Origin: Zeugodacus cucurbitae
Taxonomy: Eukaryota; Arthropoda; Insecta; Diptera; Tephritidae
Length of the DNA stretch: 64,000 nucleotides
NCBI RefSeq assembly: GCF_028554725.1
Contig: NC_071671.1
Coordinates: 20,397,501 to 20,461,500 of the forward strand
Direction: 5' to 3'
Shown here: one piece after another, positions 52,265-61,842 of the stretch
Numbering within the stretch: position 1 is the first letter of the stretch
Layout: each line of letters opens with the position of its first letter
Position numbers and translations under genes: made by a program
The notes under the pieces: model-generated
What the model was told of the DNA's origin: nothing
Database searches by the model: none
What the model saw: the letters and a program-made list of their open reading frames with translations, nothing else

Positions 52265-52850
52265 TATAGTTACGTTACGGATAAGTTAAGTTACGTTACG
52301 GTTAAGTTATGTGACGTTAAAGTTAAGTAAGTAACTACTGAAGCATTGTTTTACTATATTATACAGAAAATAACAAATAGAACTCAATAAGTCTAAAATG
52401 CCATACTTATACGCTATGGCCAAGTTTAAGTAAAATCAATATTATATTGCACATATTTTTCGGCATAAGTTGATTCAAGCTGCTTATCTTTCATGACCTA
52501 TCTTTGATTGAACCACTTTTGTTGTATTTAACAGCTCGTTAAACAACTTAATATATTTAATGTTACGTCTAAGTTACGCTAATGTTAAATTGCTATTATT
52601 ATTAGGTTAGAATGAAAAGATCTTGTGTTGTGCTGTAATTGGTTAAGGAGAATTACAATTTAATTATAGTAATAAATACTAAGTTTACGGTTAAGTTAAG
52701 TCTAAGTTATGGTTAAGTTAAGTTATATTACGATTAAGTTAAGTCGGTTAACTATAATTTAACTTGTGTTTAAGTTAATTATAAGTTATTTTAAAGTTAC
52801 GATAATGTTAAGTCTAAGTTAAGTTTAAGTTACGGTAATATTAACATTAA
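52265..52850. repeat. Decayed GTTAAGTTACG minisatellite
   Basis: Units of the type GTTAAGTTACG, AAGTTACGGTT and AAGTCTAAGTTA recur at about 52267-52335 and 52680-52845, with about 340 bp of diverged sequence between that still holds stray units (52560-52590). All are in the same orientation. This looks like a single older array that has been eroded or interrupted. Confidence 0.7.
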
Positions 52851-54261
52851 AAATGTCAAAACTTACATTTTAGATGATTTGCTGGTTAAATAACGATTCA
52901 AATCAATATGGTAACAAAGTGACTTAAGCCGACTCATTAGCTATTAAAACTCCCGTTATTATTTTCCTCAAATATTAATAATTTTCCTAACAGGGGTGTT
53001 ATGTTCTGTATAAACTTATACTCAAAAGCTGCTGTAAGCTTTAACAGTTGTTGTTGCCTTTACTTGCTAGTGCACCTTTAACTCGGTGTCAGGATGGTAA
53101 GCTTTTGTTGTCACACTGTGTTCATTCCCGTACAAGTATGTACGCTTGGTTACCTGTAATTAAATATAACACCAAGTTGAATAGGGTATAAGTTTCAGTA
53201 GCAGAAACTTTTCAAACTAATTAGAACAATTTTAATTTGGCACCAATGCCAAGTGAAGCAAACGTCGAGCTAGTAGCAGCAGCACCATCACTAATAACAA
53301 AAGCAACAACAGTGTAGCCAGACTTAGGAAAATACTTAGCATTAATCTGCAAATTTATGTTTGCAAGTGTGTGTATGCGGATCAGCTTGTCTTTGTTGCT
53401 TATGGTATTTGGGACTTTTGCTGCAAAAGTCTGCCAGTCAGCGACAAGCTCGTCCTCGTAGGAGCAGAAATAAATTGTTAACTTATGTTATGCTGTCCTT
53501 TATTAGCATGATGGGTCTTGAAAATGTCGTCGTTCTACGAAAAAATGAATATGGTAAAATATGTTTTGGGGCGCACAATTCCATTTCAATTAATTAAAAG
53601 CATGCGATATTTAATTTTCAATCGCAAAGAAGTTTCTTAAGAGACTTACATACATACTACATGTACCTAGAAACTTTTGTGAGCTGTAAAGTTTTGTTTT
53701 CGAGCTGTAAAATTTGACTGATTTCTCACTTACGCAGTCTGACAGTTCAAGGAAGGCTGCTTTAATAACAAGGGACTAGAAGAAATGGGAAAAATTATAC
53801 AGAAGTCAAGCAAAGATTCTTGGTTGCATCACGTCTCTTATTGGGAGAATAATATTGTTCAGAAAAGACCTGTTGAAAGCCTTAATCCGTGAATGTTCCC
53901 CAAATTATTTGCTGACAATTTTAATATTTTAGGAGAGAGATATGGTATAATCAATCTGCGAAAGATTTTCGTGTCATCTTTCGATGTATATTCGCTGAAA
54001 ACCAAATTTAAGCCGAAACATTTCGTTACGGAAACCCGATGGTAACGTGGTAAGCAAGATATCGGCATATAAAATAAAGTTTTATATTATACTAACCAAG
54101 TACTAACCTATAAAGGTATAACCCTAATGACTCAATAGCTTCATGTCCTTCATGTCCTTCTCTAAACTGATGTACGTGGGAAAATTATGAGGCAAAGTCA
54201 AACGTCAGAAACACTAAATTTTACAGAAGAAATAGCAAAAGAAAGCTGCACTCAGATTTTT
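52851..54261. other. Non-coding stretch
   Basis: No coding region is supported. Around 53860-54068 the minus strand has a 69-codon frame without recognisable domain. It may belong to the dispersed repeat that follows, but I cannot show this. Confidence 0.4.
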
Positions 54262-54900
54262 TTACAAAATGAAAAATAGGCGTGGCATCGCTCACTTATG
54301 GGTCAAAAACCACATATCAGGAACTACTCGACAGATTTCAATTAAATTCGGTATATAATATTTTCTTGACATCCTGATAACACGGAAATTGGCGAAATCG
54401 GTTCCCTTATAACTCAGTTTTGATTTTCATCTTATTCCTTCACTTTATAATGTATACATAAGGAACCAATGAAGATAGCGGAATAAAACTTTATACATAT
54501 TGTGATATCATCTCTGGCTTCACTTGTGAAAAAATTGTCGAAAACGGACTATAACTTTTCAAGGCCCCAGATATCGAACATGTTGAACTCAGCGCCTAAG
54601 GATAAATTTTAACCGAAAAAGGGGGAAAATAGCTCAGATTATTTAATGTAATTCAGAGGAAATTGTTTTCTTCTAATAGTGTGTCTCTGTTCCAAAAATT
54701 ATTAAAATGGGGTCATAACATCTCCTAGCTTTTTTTTTCAAAAATATCATCCCCTAGCTCCCATATACCTAGTTATAGGTTTTCCAAGAATACGGTGCGC
54801 TTTATTTCGCATATATGTATTGGTTAATATGTTAAATATCTTAGCAAATTTAAGTATTGAATATAGTGTACCTTACTGGTGAAAATGAAAGAAATTACCT
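54262..54900 (+). repeat. Dispersed non-coding repeat of tephritid type
   Basis: Phrases such as GGCGTGGCATCGC, GGAACTACTCGACAGATTTC, TTGACATCCTGATAACACG, GAACCAATGAAGATAGCGG and CCCAGATATCGAACATG occur in order. I remember this series from a very abundant, non-coding dispersed element in tephritid genomes. No protein is encoded. The repeat abuts the Helitron start at 54912. Recognition is from memory and should be checked by counting copies in a genome. Confidence 0.55.
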
Positions 54901-56137
54901 CAGCCCTCAAATCTATATCTATACTAATATTATAAAGCTGAAGAGTTTGTTTGTTGGTTTGAACGCGCTCATCTCCGAAACTACTGGTTCGAATTGAATA
55001 ATTATTTCTGTGTTGGATAGTCCATTTATCGAGGAAGGCTATATAGCATCACGCTGCGACCGGTTTAAAAAAGACACAACTTTAGACCGTGTTTACAACA
55101 TTTATCCAACTCAATCTGAATGTTTTTATTTAAGGATGTTACTGCAATATGTTCGCGGTCCAGTGTCATTTGAACATCTAAAGACCGTGAATGGTATTAT
55201 TTTCCAAACTTATCAAGGCGCTTGCTAGGAATTAGGTGTTCTGGAGGGAGATGAACATTGGCAAAATATCATGTCCGATGCTGTCATATCCGAGTCAGCA
55301 ACATAATTAAGGGAATTATTTACCATCATCCTTATATTTTGCCAACTATTTAACCCCTTTGAGTTATGAAATAAATTTCGTAATGCTTTATGTGAAGATA
55401 TATTAAACAGACTTCGTAATGAGAATCAGGATATGACATTAGCATATAATGATGATGTATACAATGATGGACTAATCATAATTGAAGATAAAATTCATGA
55501 GATTTTCGGCAAATCCCTAACTGATTTCCTGCATCAAAAAGAAATTATTCGCTTTTGGACTCGTTAGAAGTATTGCGAAAACCATATGATATAAATGAAT
55601 TAAATGAGTATATTATTCAAAATGAACCAAGATTAATTAATGACCAGGTGACAGCGTATAATGGTGTTCTGAAAAGTGTTCGTTTCAATGAAGGAAGAAT
55701 TTTTTTTGGATGCTCCCGGTGGGGCCGGCAAGACCTTCATTACTAATCTTATATTAGCAAAAGTAAGGTCTCAGGGACAGCTAGCTAGTATCGTTGCAAC
55801 TTTATTAGCAGGTGGACGCACAGCTCATTCCACTTTTAAACTTTTAAACTGCCCCCAACTGTTTCTTTAGAGAAAGATAGCGTGTGCTCTATACGTAAAA
55901 ATGGCCCTTTGGGAAAAGTTTTACAAGATGTCAGTTTAATAATCTAGGACGAATGTACCATGATCCATACAGTTCACGTAGAAGCTCTAGACAGAACTCT
56001 TAGAGATCTTAGAAGCTGTAATAAAATGTGGGTGGGATTACTGTTATGTTTGCTGGGGACTTTCGACAAACTTTACCCGTAATAGTACTAGAGCAGACAT
56101 TGTAAAGTCTTGCCTTAAAAGTTCTCCATTATGGAAG

Positions 56138-56486
56138 TTAGTAAATATTTTAAAATTATCGACAAATATGAGAGCCCATTTGGGGGGAGGAAGTATAACT
56201 TTCCCTTCAAAATTACTTTTAGTAGGAGACGGGAAAATACCTCATTTTCAAAATAAAATTGGAATTGACCGCGATTTAGGAGTAAGAGTAGGTAACATTG
56301 AGGATTTAATATTAAAAGTTTACCCTGACATTAGCGAAATAGAAAATAAAGATCACCAATGGATGTGGCAAAGGGCAATATTGGCGGCGAGAAACAGTAG
56401 CGTGGACGAAATTAATGACATAATTTCAAATAAACTTGAAGGAGATATAGTCACATACACATCTATTGATAATGTAATGGATCAAG
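56138..56486. repeat. 349-bp tandem duplication in the Helitron, unit 1
   Basis: Starts TTAGTAAATATTTTAAAATT and ends GTAATGGATCAAG. The same 349 bases follow immediately at 56487-56835, identical as far as I can read. The AAG before each unit is shared, so the join could be shifted by three bases. The duplication covers the helicase segment after the TNMR motif. Confidence 0.95.
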
Positions 56487-56835
56487 TTAGTAAATATTTT
56501 AAAATTATCGACAAATATGAGAGCCCATTTGGGGGGAGGAAGTATAACTTTCCCTTCAAAATTACTTTTAGTAGGAGACGGGAAAATACCTCATTTTCAA
56601 AATAAAATTGGAATTGACCGCGATTTAGGAGTAAGAGTAGGTAACATTGAGGATTTAATATTAAAAGTTTACCCTGACATTAGCGAAATAGAAAATAAAG
56701 ATCACCAATGGATGTGGCAAAGGGCAATATTGGCGGCGAGAAACAGTAGCGTGGACGAAATTAATGACATAATTTCAAATAAACTTGAAGGAGATATAGT
56801 CACATACACATCTATTGATAATGTAATGGATCAAG
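56487..56835. repeat. 349-bp tandem duplication in the Helitron, unit 2
   Basis: Second, apparently identical copy of 56138-56486. Because 349 is not a multiple of three, reading through unit 1 into unit 2 changes frame. Unit 2 is the one that continues into the downstream helicase part (MDQEDVVHYPQEFLNSLNP). Confidence 0.95.
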
Positions 56836-57326
56836 AAGATGTGGTCCATTACCCACAGGAGTTTCTAAATTCTTTGAACCCCAATAATTTTTCTTAGAAA
56901 TCTGAAACCACCTAATTTATGCAACGGGACCCGACTTCAAGTCAAATTCTTTCGCAATAACGTGATCGTTGCAATCGTTTTGACTGGTCCAGCAGTTGGT
57001 CAAACAGTACTTATACCTCGCATCCCGATGATCCCAAATGATATACCTTTTAATTTTAAAAGAATTCAATTTCCCATTAAGCTATCTTTCGCCGTTACAA
57101 TTAATAAATCGCAGGAGCAAAAATTTAAACACGTCATGGCCAATTATATGTCGCGTTGTCAAGACCAGGTTGCGGAGAAAATCAATATGTTCTTCTGCCA
57201 CCAGAAAATAAAACAAAAAATATAATTTACGCAGAAGTTCTTTGATAACAGAAATTGACGCTGACGAAGATAAAGACGAAGCCCAAAATCACTATTCCGG
57301 ACGGACGAAGCCGCGGGCACAGCTAG

Positions 57327-58376
57327 TACTATATATGCTGATTTTCGTTATTCTATTAAACTTTATGTCGAATTTATGGGTAAATTTGTGTGTTACCTTA
57401 ATAGAATTACATCCTTACATGTTCTGATTTTGGATCGTTCCCCAATAAAAGTAAAGCAATAAGCAGTATTTCTCAGAATTCACAAAAAATAAGTTTCTCA
57501 CTGAGTTTTGTTGTTGATTCTTATTTTTTAAATCAATCTTTAAATTTTTTAATATTCAGAAAATTACCCGCTTTCATGTTTACTCACAGCCTCGCTGAAG
57601 TGCAAAACAATTCTACAAGCAATCCAGATATTGCTTGAATATAAATAATGTATTAAAAATAAAAATGAATAGCGCACATAAATATAAAACTAAGAGCATT
57701 GATAGAAAAATACATATATGATCGTTACTACAGTGAAAATGAATGCTTTAAATGCATCTTTATGGATAATGAAGCGCTACCAGATGGCATATATGTATAT
57801 GCTGAAAACATATGTATATACCTGTCTGTATTAATGAGAAAGTGCATTTTTAAAACTTTATTGCCGCATATTGCATTATAACTTTGTGCATTAACAACTA
57901 CAGTTGACTACCAAAGCAATCAAAAACCGGTACGCCTAAATGTATGCTAAACAAATAGAAAATTGTCACTCGTATACAATTGGCACAATGCCTGTCGGGA
58001 CTTACGGCCACGTTTATGCTATCAATATGCAAGTCACAGAAATGAATGCGAAATACAAATTGTAGTTACAAGCAACATTGAATTACACCAAAAATATATA
58101 CAAAACAGATAAAACAACAGTGAGTAAAAGAGAATTCGTAATAAACATGGAAATTAAAATAATACAAAATTTGCAAAATAAATAGATAGTCAGACATGTC
58201 AATCAGTCTTCAATATCAGCTATCAAATAAATTTTGTGTGCGTGTATACATCTTGTATACCGTTAGCTAATATTTTAAGTCAAATAACGTTTCAACATCG
58301 CCAATATTATGCTTGTTTATTTTAGCTGACCGCTCAGTGACAAGTAAAGATAATAAAGGAAGAATCAAAAAACAGC
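57327..58376. other. Non-coding stretch between Helitron and RTE copy 2
   Basis: AT-rich without recognisable elements. Its right edge (58267-58376, minus strand) would continue the small reading frame interrupted by RTE copy 2; see the finding on that frame. Confidence 0.4.
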
Positions 58377-58386
58377 AATAAAAAGT
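58377..58386. repeat. Target-site duplication, left copy, of RTE copy 2
   Basis: AATAAAAAGT at 58377-58386 is repeated exactly at 59386-59395, with mismatches immediately outside on both sides. It directly abuts the TTC-repeat tail of the element. Confidence 0.9.
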
Positions 58387-59385
58387 TCTTCTTCTTCTTC
58401 TTCTTCTTAACTGGCGTAGAAACCGCTTACGCGGTTATAGCCGAGTCCACAACAGTGCGCCACGCATCTCTCCTTTTGGCGGTTTGGCGCCAATTGGTAA
58501 TACCAAGTGAAGACAGGTCCTTCTCCACCTGGTCCTTCCACCGGAGTGGAGGTCTCCCTCTTCCTCGGCTTCCACCAGCGGGTACTGCATCGAAAACTTT
58601 CAGAGCTGGGGCACTTTCATCCATTCGAACAACATGACCCAGCCAGCGTAGCCGCTGTCTTTTTATTCGCTGGACTATGTCTATGTCGTCGAACAACACA
58701 TACAGCTCATCATTCCATCTTCTGCGGTATTCGCCGTTGCCAATGTTTAAGGGACCGTAAATCTTCCGCAAAACCTTTCTCTCGAAAACTCCTAGTGCCG
58801 TCTCATCGGATGTTGACACCGTCCACGCTTCTGCACCATAAAGTAGGACGGGAATGATGAGGGACTTGTAGAGTTTAGTTTTTGTTCGTCGAGAGAGGAC
58901 TTTACTTTTCAATTGCCTACTCAGTCCATAGTAGCACCTGTTGGCAAGAGTGATTCTGCGTTGGATTTCAAGGCTGACATTATTATCGGTGTTAATGTTG
59001 GTTCCTAGGTATACGAAATTATCTACAACTTCAAAGTTATGACTGTCAACAGTGACGTGGGAGCCAAGACGCGAATGCGCTGACTGTTTGTTTGATGACA
59101 GGAGATATTTCGTCTTGTCCTCGTTCACCACCAGACCCATTCGCTTCGCTTCCTTATCCAGGCGGGAAAAAGCAGAACTAACGGCGCGGGTGTTGTTTCC
59201 GATGATATCAATATCATCGGCGTACGCCAGGAGCTGTACACTCTTGTAGAAGATTGTACCTTCTCTATTTAGCTCTGCAGCTCTTATAATTTTCTCCAGC
59301 ATCAAGTTAAAGAAGTCGCACGATAGCGAGTCACCTTGTCTGAAACCTCGTTTGGTATCGAACGGCTCGGAGAGGTCCTTTCCCG
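58387..59385 (-). mobile_element. RTE-clade non-LTR retrotransposon, copy 2, 5'-truncated
   Basis: A 999-bp minus-strand insertion between perfect 10-bp duplications. Its 3' end is a TTC run at about 58387-58409 (GAA on the coding strand), which is the element's tail and the likely priming site. It begins at the GKDLSEPFD block of the RT, further downstream than copy 1, so the two are independent truncated insertions of the same family. The strand and the 10-bp duplication length are the same as in copy 1. Confidence 0.92.
58427..59383 (-). pseudogene. RTE reverse transcriptase, C-terminal about 318 residues (copy 2)
   Basis: The frame is open to a TAA at 58427-58429 and includes GFRQGDSLS, the AYADDIDII active site, LLYGAEAW, RLRWLGHV and GRGRPPLRW. 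The finger region and the FVDFKAAFDS box are missing through truncation. About 29 of roughly 318 residues differ from copy 1, many of them in the last 40 positions. No stops or frameshifts. Upstream host sequence happens to add an in-frame ATG at 59443 with a hydrophobic leader, giving a 338-codon chimeric frame. I see no evidence that it is expressed. Confidence 0.88.
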
Positions 59386-59395
59386 AATAAAAAGT
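59386..59395. repeat. Target-site duplication, right copy, of RTE copy 2
   Basis: Exact copy of 58377-58386. The element starts at 59385 on the minus strand with GGAAAGGACCTC (GKDL). Confidence 0.9.
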
Positions 59396-59835
59396 AAACA
59401 AAGCCAAAATAGCTAAGAAATAAAACGAAGCAAACAATTTCATTGACAGCTTGTTTTTCGGGTAATTTAAGCTAAACGCGTAAATTTGATTTTTTCATCG
59501 ACACCTTTTAAACTGACAAACACACAAAACTGTAGCAAACATGTGGGCACAACTTATGATTTTCCAAGTCACATGTATGTGTGTGTGTTTGTATTCCATA
59601 TAATTGCTGTGATTTTATTATTAACTAACTGTGAGTTGCTTTTTTACTTCCACAGCTGGAAAGTTTCATGTTTGGTTTATTATTTAAGTTATTAGTTAGG
59701 TAGCTTTTAGGCGTATAACATATTTTTAACGTTGTATATCAGAGGAGGTGATTTAAGTGAAAGAGAGTTCTACATGTTTCTTTAAATTTGTGTGCACCTA
59801 AAGGATATTTACCACTTAATAATTCTCTTTCAAGA
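59396..59835. other. Non-coding stretch between RTE copy 2 and LOA fragment
   Basis: Contains the minus-strand ATG at 59443 with a short hydrophobic frame (59443-59386) that runs into RTE copy 2. The remainder is AT-rich with no recognisable feature. Confidence 0.4.
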
Positions 59836-60542
59836 TTCTTCCGACTTTTTTAACTGCGGGTAGAGTTTTGTAACTGCGGGTAGAGAGGAGGTCCTCGATC
59901 TCACCTTTGTCTCTAACTCGATTGCACCTTTGATCTCAGACTGGAAGGTCCTAGAGGACCACTCCTTTTCTGATCATAGGTGCATCGGGTTTAGTCCGGA
60001 CGAAACACGTCCATCCAACAAATATTATAGGAACTTTAGGAAAACAAACTGGAACCTTTACTCCAAAAGGCTCCGTTTTGCTCTCCAAGAAACACCGGAG
60101 GAGAAATCCTTGCTTACAACTAAAGCGGTGGAGAATTACGTAGAAATCTTCAGCTCCGCGTGCAACTATGCCCTGGAGAGCTCGTGTCCCTTTACGAAGC
60201 CGAAGGGCAGAGGGAGACCGATCTGGTGGACTTTGGAGCTCTCTGAAATAAGGGCATCTGTCAGAAGGCTTTTCAAGAAAGCTCGTAGAAGCGGGTCAGC
60301 TAATGACTGGACGTTGTACAAGGTGGGACTTGCCGTGTACAAGTCCGAGATAAGGAGAGCTAAGAGGTCGTCCTGGAAAACTTTCTGCGAAAAAGTAGAG
60401 GGATGTCAAGAAGCGTCTAGATTTAGGCACATTCTCGCAAAGAGACCCACGTCCTCCGAATACCTCAAGGACGTGAATGGAAATTGGACACTGAGTAGTG
60501 AGGAAACCCTCAAATTGCTCCTGGACACTCACTTTCCGAGCA
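59836..60542 (+). mobile_element. Fragment of a second LOA-clade retrotransposon (endonuclease end and linker)
   Basis: Starts with LPTF-type endonuclease sequence and a 20-bp tandem slip (59846-59865 and 59866-59885, both ending AACTGCGGGTAGAG), then REEVLDLTF and the SDH box in HSFSDHRCIGF. It differs from the LOA copy at 1-4650 well beyond allelic variation, so it is another family. It ends abruptly at about 60542, where a minus-strand RTE fragment begins. Neither RT nor RNase H is present. Confidence 0.8.
59884..60542 (+). pseudogene. LOA endonuclease C-terminus and linker, truncated
   Basis: About 217 codons are open without a stop. The first 40 residues finish the endonuclease domain (EVLDLTFVSNSIAPLISDWKV, then SDHR). 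The basic linker follows with PIWWTLELSEIRASVRRLFKKA, the counterpart of the NPWW box, and YKSEIRRAKRSSWKTFCEKVE. It ends in SSEETLKLLLDTHFP just before the first RT block. Reading beyond about 60542 (PGGSVHRRR) is antisense RTE sequence. A clean frame over this length suggests a comparatively recent insertion, yet the 3' part is missing, so a later deletion or rearrangement removed it. Confidence 0.8.
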
Positions 60543-60728
60543 ATCCTTCCCCTGGAGGATCAGTTCATCGCCGCCGTATTTGAATAGCTCAGCCGGTAAT
60601 CTATCGGCTCCTGCCGCTTTGTTGTTCTTCAGGCGGGTAATTCCTATTCGAATTTCTTCATGGTCGGGTAATGGAATATCTGCTCCATCGTCATCGATTG
60701 GGGAATCGGGTTCGCCATCTTCTGGAAT
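60543..60728 (-). pseudogene. RTE linker to first RT block, fragment of copy 3
   Basis: Minus-strand frame with GEPDSPIDDDGADIPLPDHE, then IRIGITRLKNNKAAGAD and LPAELFKYGGDEL, the block that directly precedes and starts the RT in RTE proteins. Compared with relatives about 150 residues between the endonuclease and this block are missing (the helical Arg/Glu-rich linker), replaced by a TTAC repeat patch. The fragment ends where the LOA fragment begins. Confidence 0.75.
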
Positions 60729-60730
60729 TG

Positions 60731-60747
60731 TACTTTACTTACTTACT
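60731..60747. repeat. TTAC tandem repeat at an internal deletion of RTE copy 3
   Basis: Four TTAC units lie exactly between the endonuclease end and the remaining linker, at the place where sequence is missing, and may mark the repair of the deletion. Confidence 0.6.
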
Positions 60748-60754
60748 TTTGAGA

Positions 60755-61690
60755 GATCAGAGAGCAGGAGTGCAAGTCGAGTAGAGTATTTCGTGGCTGT
60801 CCGTTGCGATTGCAGCTTTTCGACGTCGAACTTTCCTTGTGTTTGTTGACGGGCATTCTTTGCTGCACAGAGGCGGGTGCGTATCTTCGCTGCAACCAGA
60901 TAATGGTCCGAGTCTATATTTGGTCCTCGGAGCGTACGCACGTCTAAATCACTGGAGACATGTCTTCCGTCTATCATAACATGATCGATTTGGTTACGCG
61001 TGTTTCGATCAGGAGACAGCCACGTTGCTTGATGTACTTTCTTGTGCTGGAATCTGGTACTACAGACGACCATATTTCGGGCCCAAGCGAAGTAGATCAG
61101 CCTCAGGCCGTTTGGCGATTTTTCGTCATGGAGGACTGTTGTGCCAAATACACCTTCTTTACCCACCCTGGCATTAAAATCGCCAAGCACGACTTTGACA
61201 TCGTGGCGGGGGCAGCAGAAGCATGTTTGGTCACATCGTCCTTCTCTTCCGTTGGGGCGTGAGCGCAAATAAGCGATATGTTGAAGAACCTAGCTTTAAT
61301 GCGGATTGTGGCTAGACGTTCATCCACCGGGGTGAATGCCAGGACTCGGCGACAGAGTCTCTTTCCCACCACAAATCCAACACCAAATTTGCGCTCCTTT
61401 ATATGGCCGCTGTAGTAGATGTCACAAGGACCCACCTTCTTCCGTACTTGTCCCGTCCATCGCACTTCTTGGATGGCGGTGATGTCAGCCTTTAGTCGTA
61501 TGAGGACATCAACCAGCTGGGCAGAGGCATCTTCCCAATTAAGGGTCCGGACATTCCATGTCCATGCCCTTAAATCATTATCCTTAAAACGTTTACAGGG
61601 GTCGTCATCAAAAGGGGGGTGTCTCATCCGAGGCTTTCGATTTTTCATTGGTACTTCGTTTTTATGTGGTGGGTCCCAAACCCTATGCAC
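60755..61690 (-). pseudogene. RTE EEP endonuclease, frameshifted
   Basis: This enzyme nicks target DNA to start retrotransposition. The first frame (61690 to about 61220) has WTWNVRTLN, ITAIQEVRWTG (catalytic Glu), GVGFVVGKR, and SLICAHAPTEEKDDVTKHA. A short deletion, judged to have removed a YERLE-type helix compared with relatives, changes frame at about 61215-61230. The second frame continues with CPRHDVKVVLGDFNARVGKEG (catalytic Asp and Asn), RNQIDHVMIDGRH and NIDSDHYLVAAKI (catalytic Asp-His). All active-site boxes survive, but no continuous protein can be made. The family is often annotated in insects as craniofacial development protein 2-like. Confidence 0.85.
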
Positions 61691-61842
61691 AACCGCAGAA
61701 GCGGGCTTCGCCTTCTCACTTTAGCTCGCCTTCAAACGGATGTTTGTTAGCTACCCAGAGGATACTTGGTCTAAAACCGGAAGTCGTGAGCTGCTTGAAT
61801 CATGTGGAGAAGAATCGTTTCTGGCCACTCCCAAGTGAATGA
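61691..61842 (-). other. RTE 5' leader (untranslated region) of copy 3
   Basis: Sequence upstream of the endonuclease frame includes GGTAGCTAACAAACATCC and CAGCTCACGACTTCCGG, phrases that I associate with the 5' leader of this insect RTE family. Non-LTR leaders usually carry an internal promoter. The exact 5' end is uncertain by tens of bases. Confidence 0.5.

Larger units (their letters stand above)
55085..57190 (+). pseudogene. Helitron PIF1-type helicase, broken
   Basis: Fragments in order: RVYNIYPTQSECFYLRMLL and VRGPVSFEHLKTVNG (from 55085); EDKIHEIFGKSL (near 55490); INDQVTAYN; the Walker A box DAPGGAGKTF (about 55710-55740); the Walker B box DECTM at 55948; FAGDFRQTLPV (about 56048-56080); LKLSTNMRAHL (about 56150-56180); a 349-bp duplicated block; then PQEFLNSLNP and FPIKLSFAVTINKSQ. 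The frame is broken by stops at about 55226, 55303 and 55369, by a frameshift just before Walker A, by further stops after 55868, and by the duplication. The helicase normally unwinds DNA during rolling-circle transposition; this copy is non-functional. Confidence 0.85.
54912..57326 (+). mobile_element. Helitron rolling-circle transposon, internally deleted
   Basis: The 5' end has TC at 54912 after an A, continuing TATACTAATATTATAAAG and GAACGCGCTCATCTC, a start I know from insect Helitrons. The 3' end reads GAAGCCGCGGGCACAGCTAG, closing with CTAG at 57323-57326 before a T, so the element sits between A and T and ends in the canonical CTRR. The 2.4-kb interior holds only pieces of the C-terminal PIF1 helicase. 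The Rep nuclease domain is absent, and the terminal 5' segment of about 150-170 bp is joined directly to mid-helicase sequence. It cannot move on its own. Confidence 0.85.
60543..61842 (-). mobile_element. RTE-clade retrotransposon, copy 3: 5' end without RT
   Basis: On the minus strand the element begins near 61842 with an untranslated leader, carries the endonuclease (61690-60755), then a TTAC repeat patch (about 60731-60747), then the last part of the linker that leads into the RT (DHEEIRIGITRLKNNKAAGADR, then LPAELFKYGGDELILQ), and stops at about 60543 against the LOA fragment. Non-LTR copies normally lack the 5' end, so a copy with a head and no tail points to a secondary deletion. It cannot be the other half of copy 2, which has its own target duplications. 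Confidence 0.82.

Noticed and set aside
58427..61690. A single RTE element spanning copies 2 and 3
   Set aside because: Copy 2 has its own perfect 10-bp target duplications, so it is a separate insertion.
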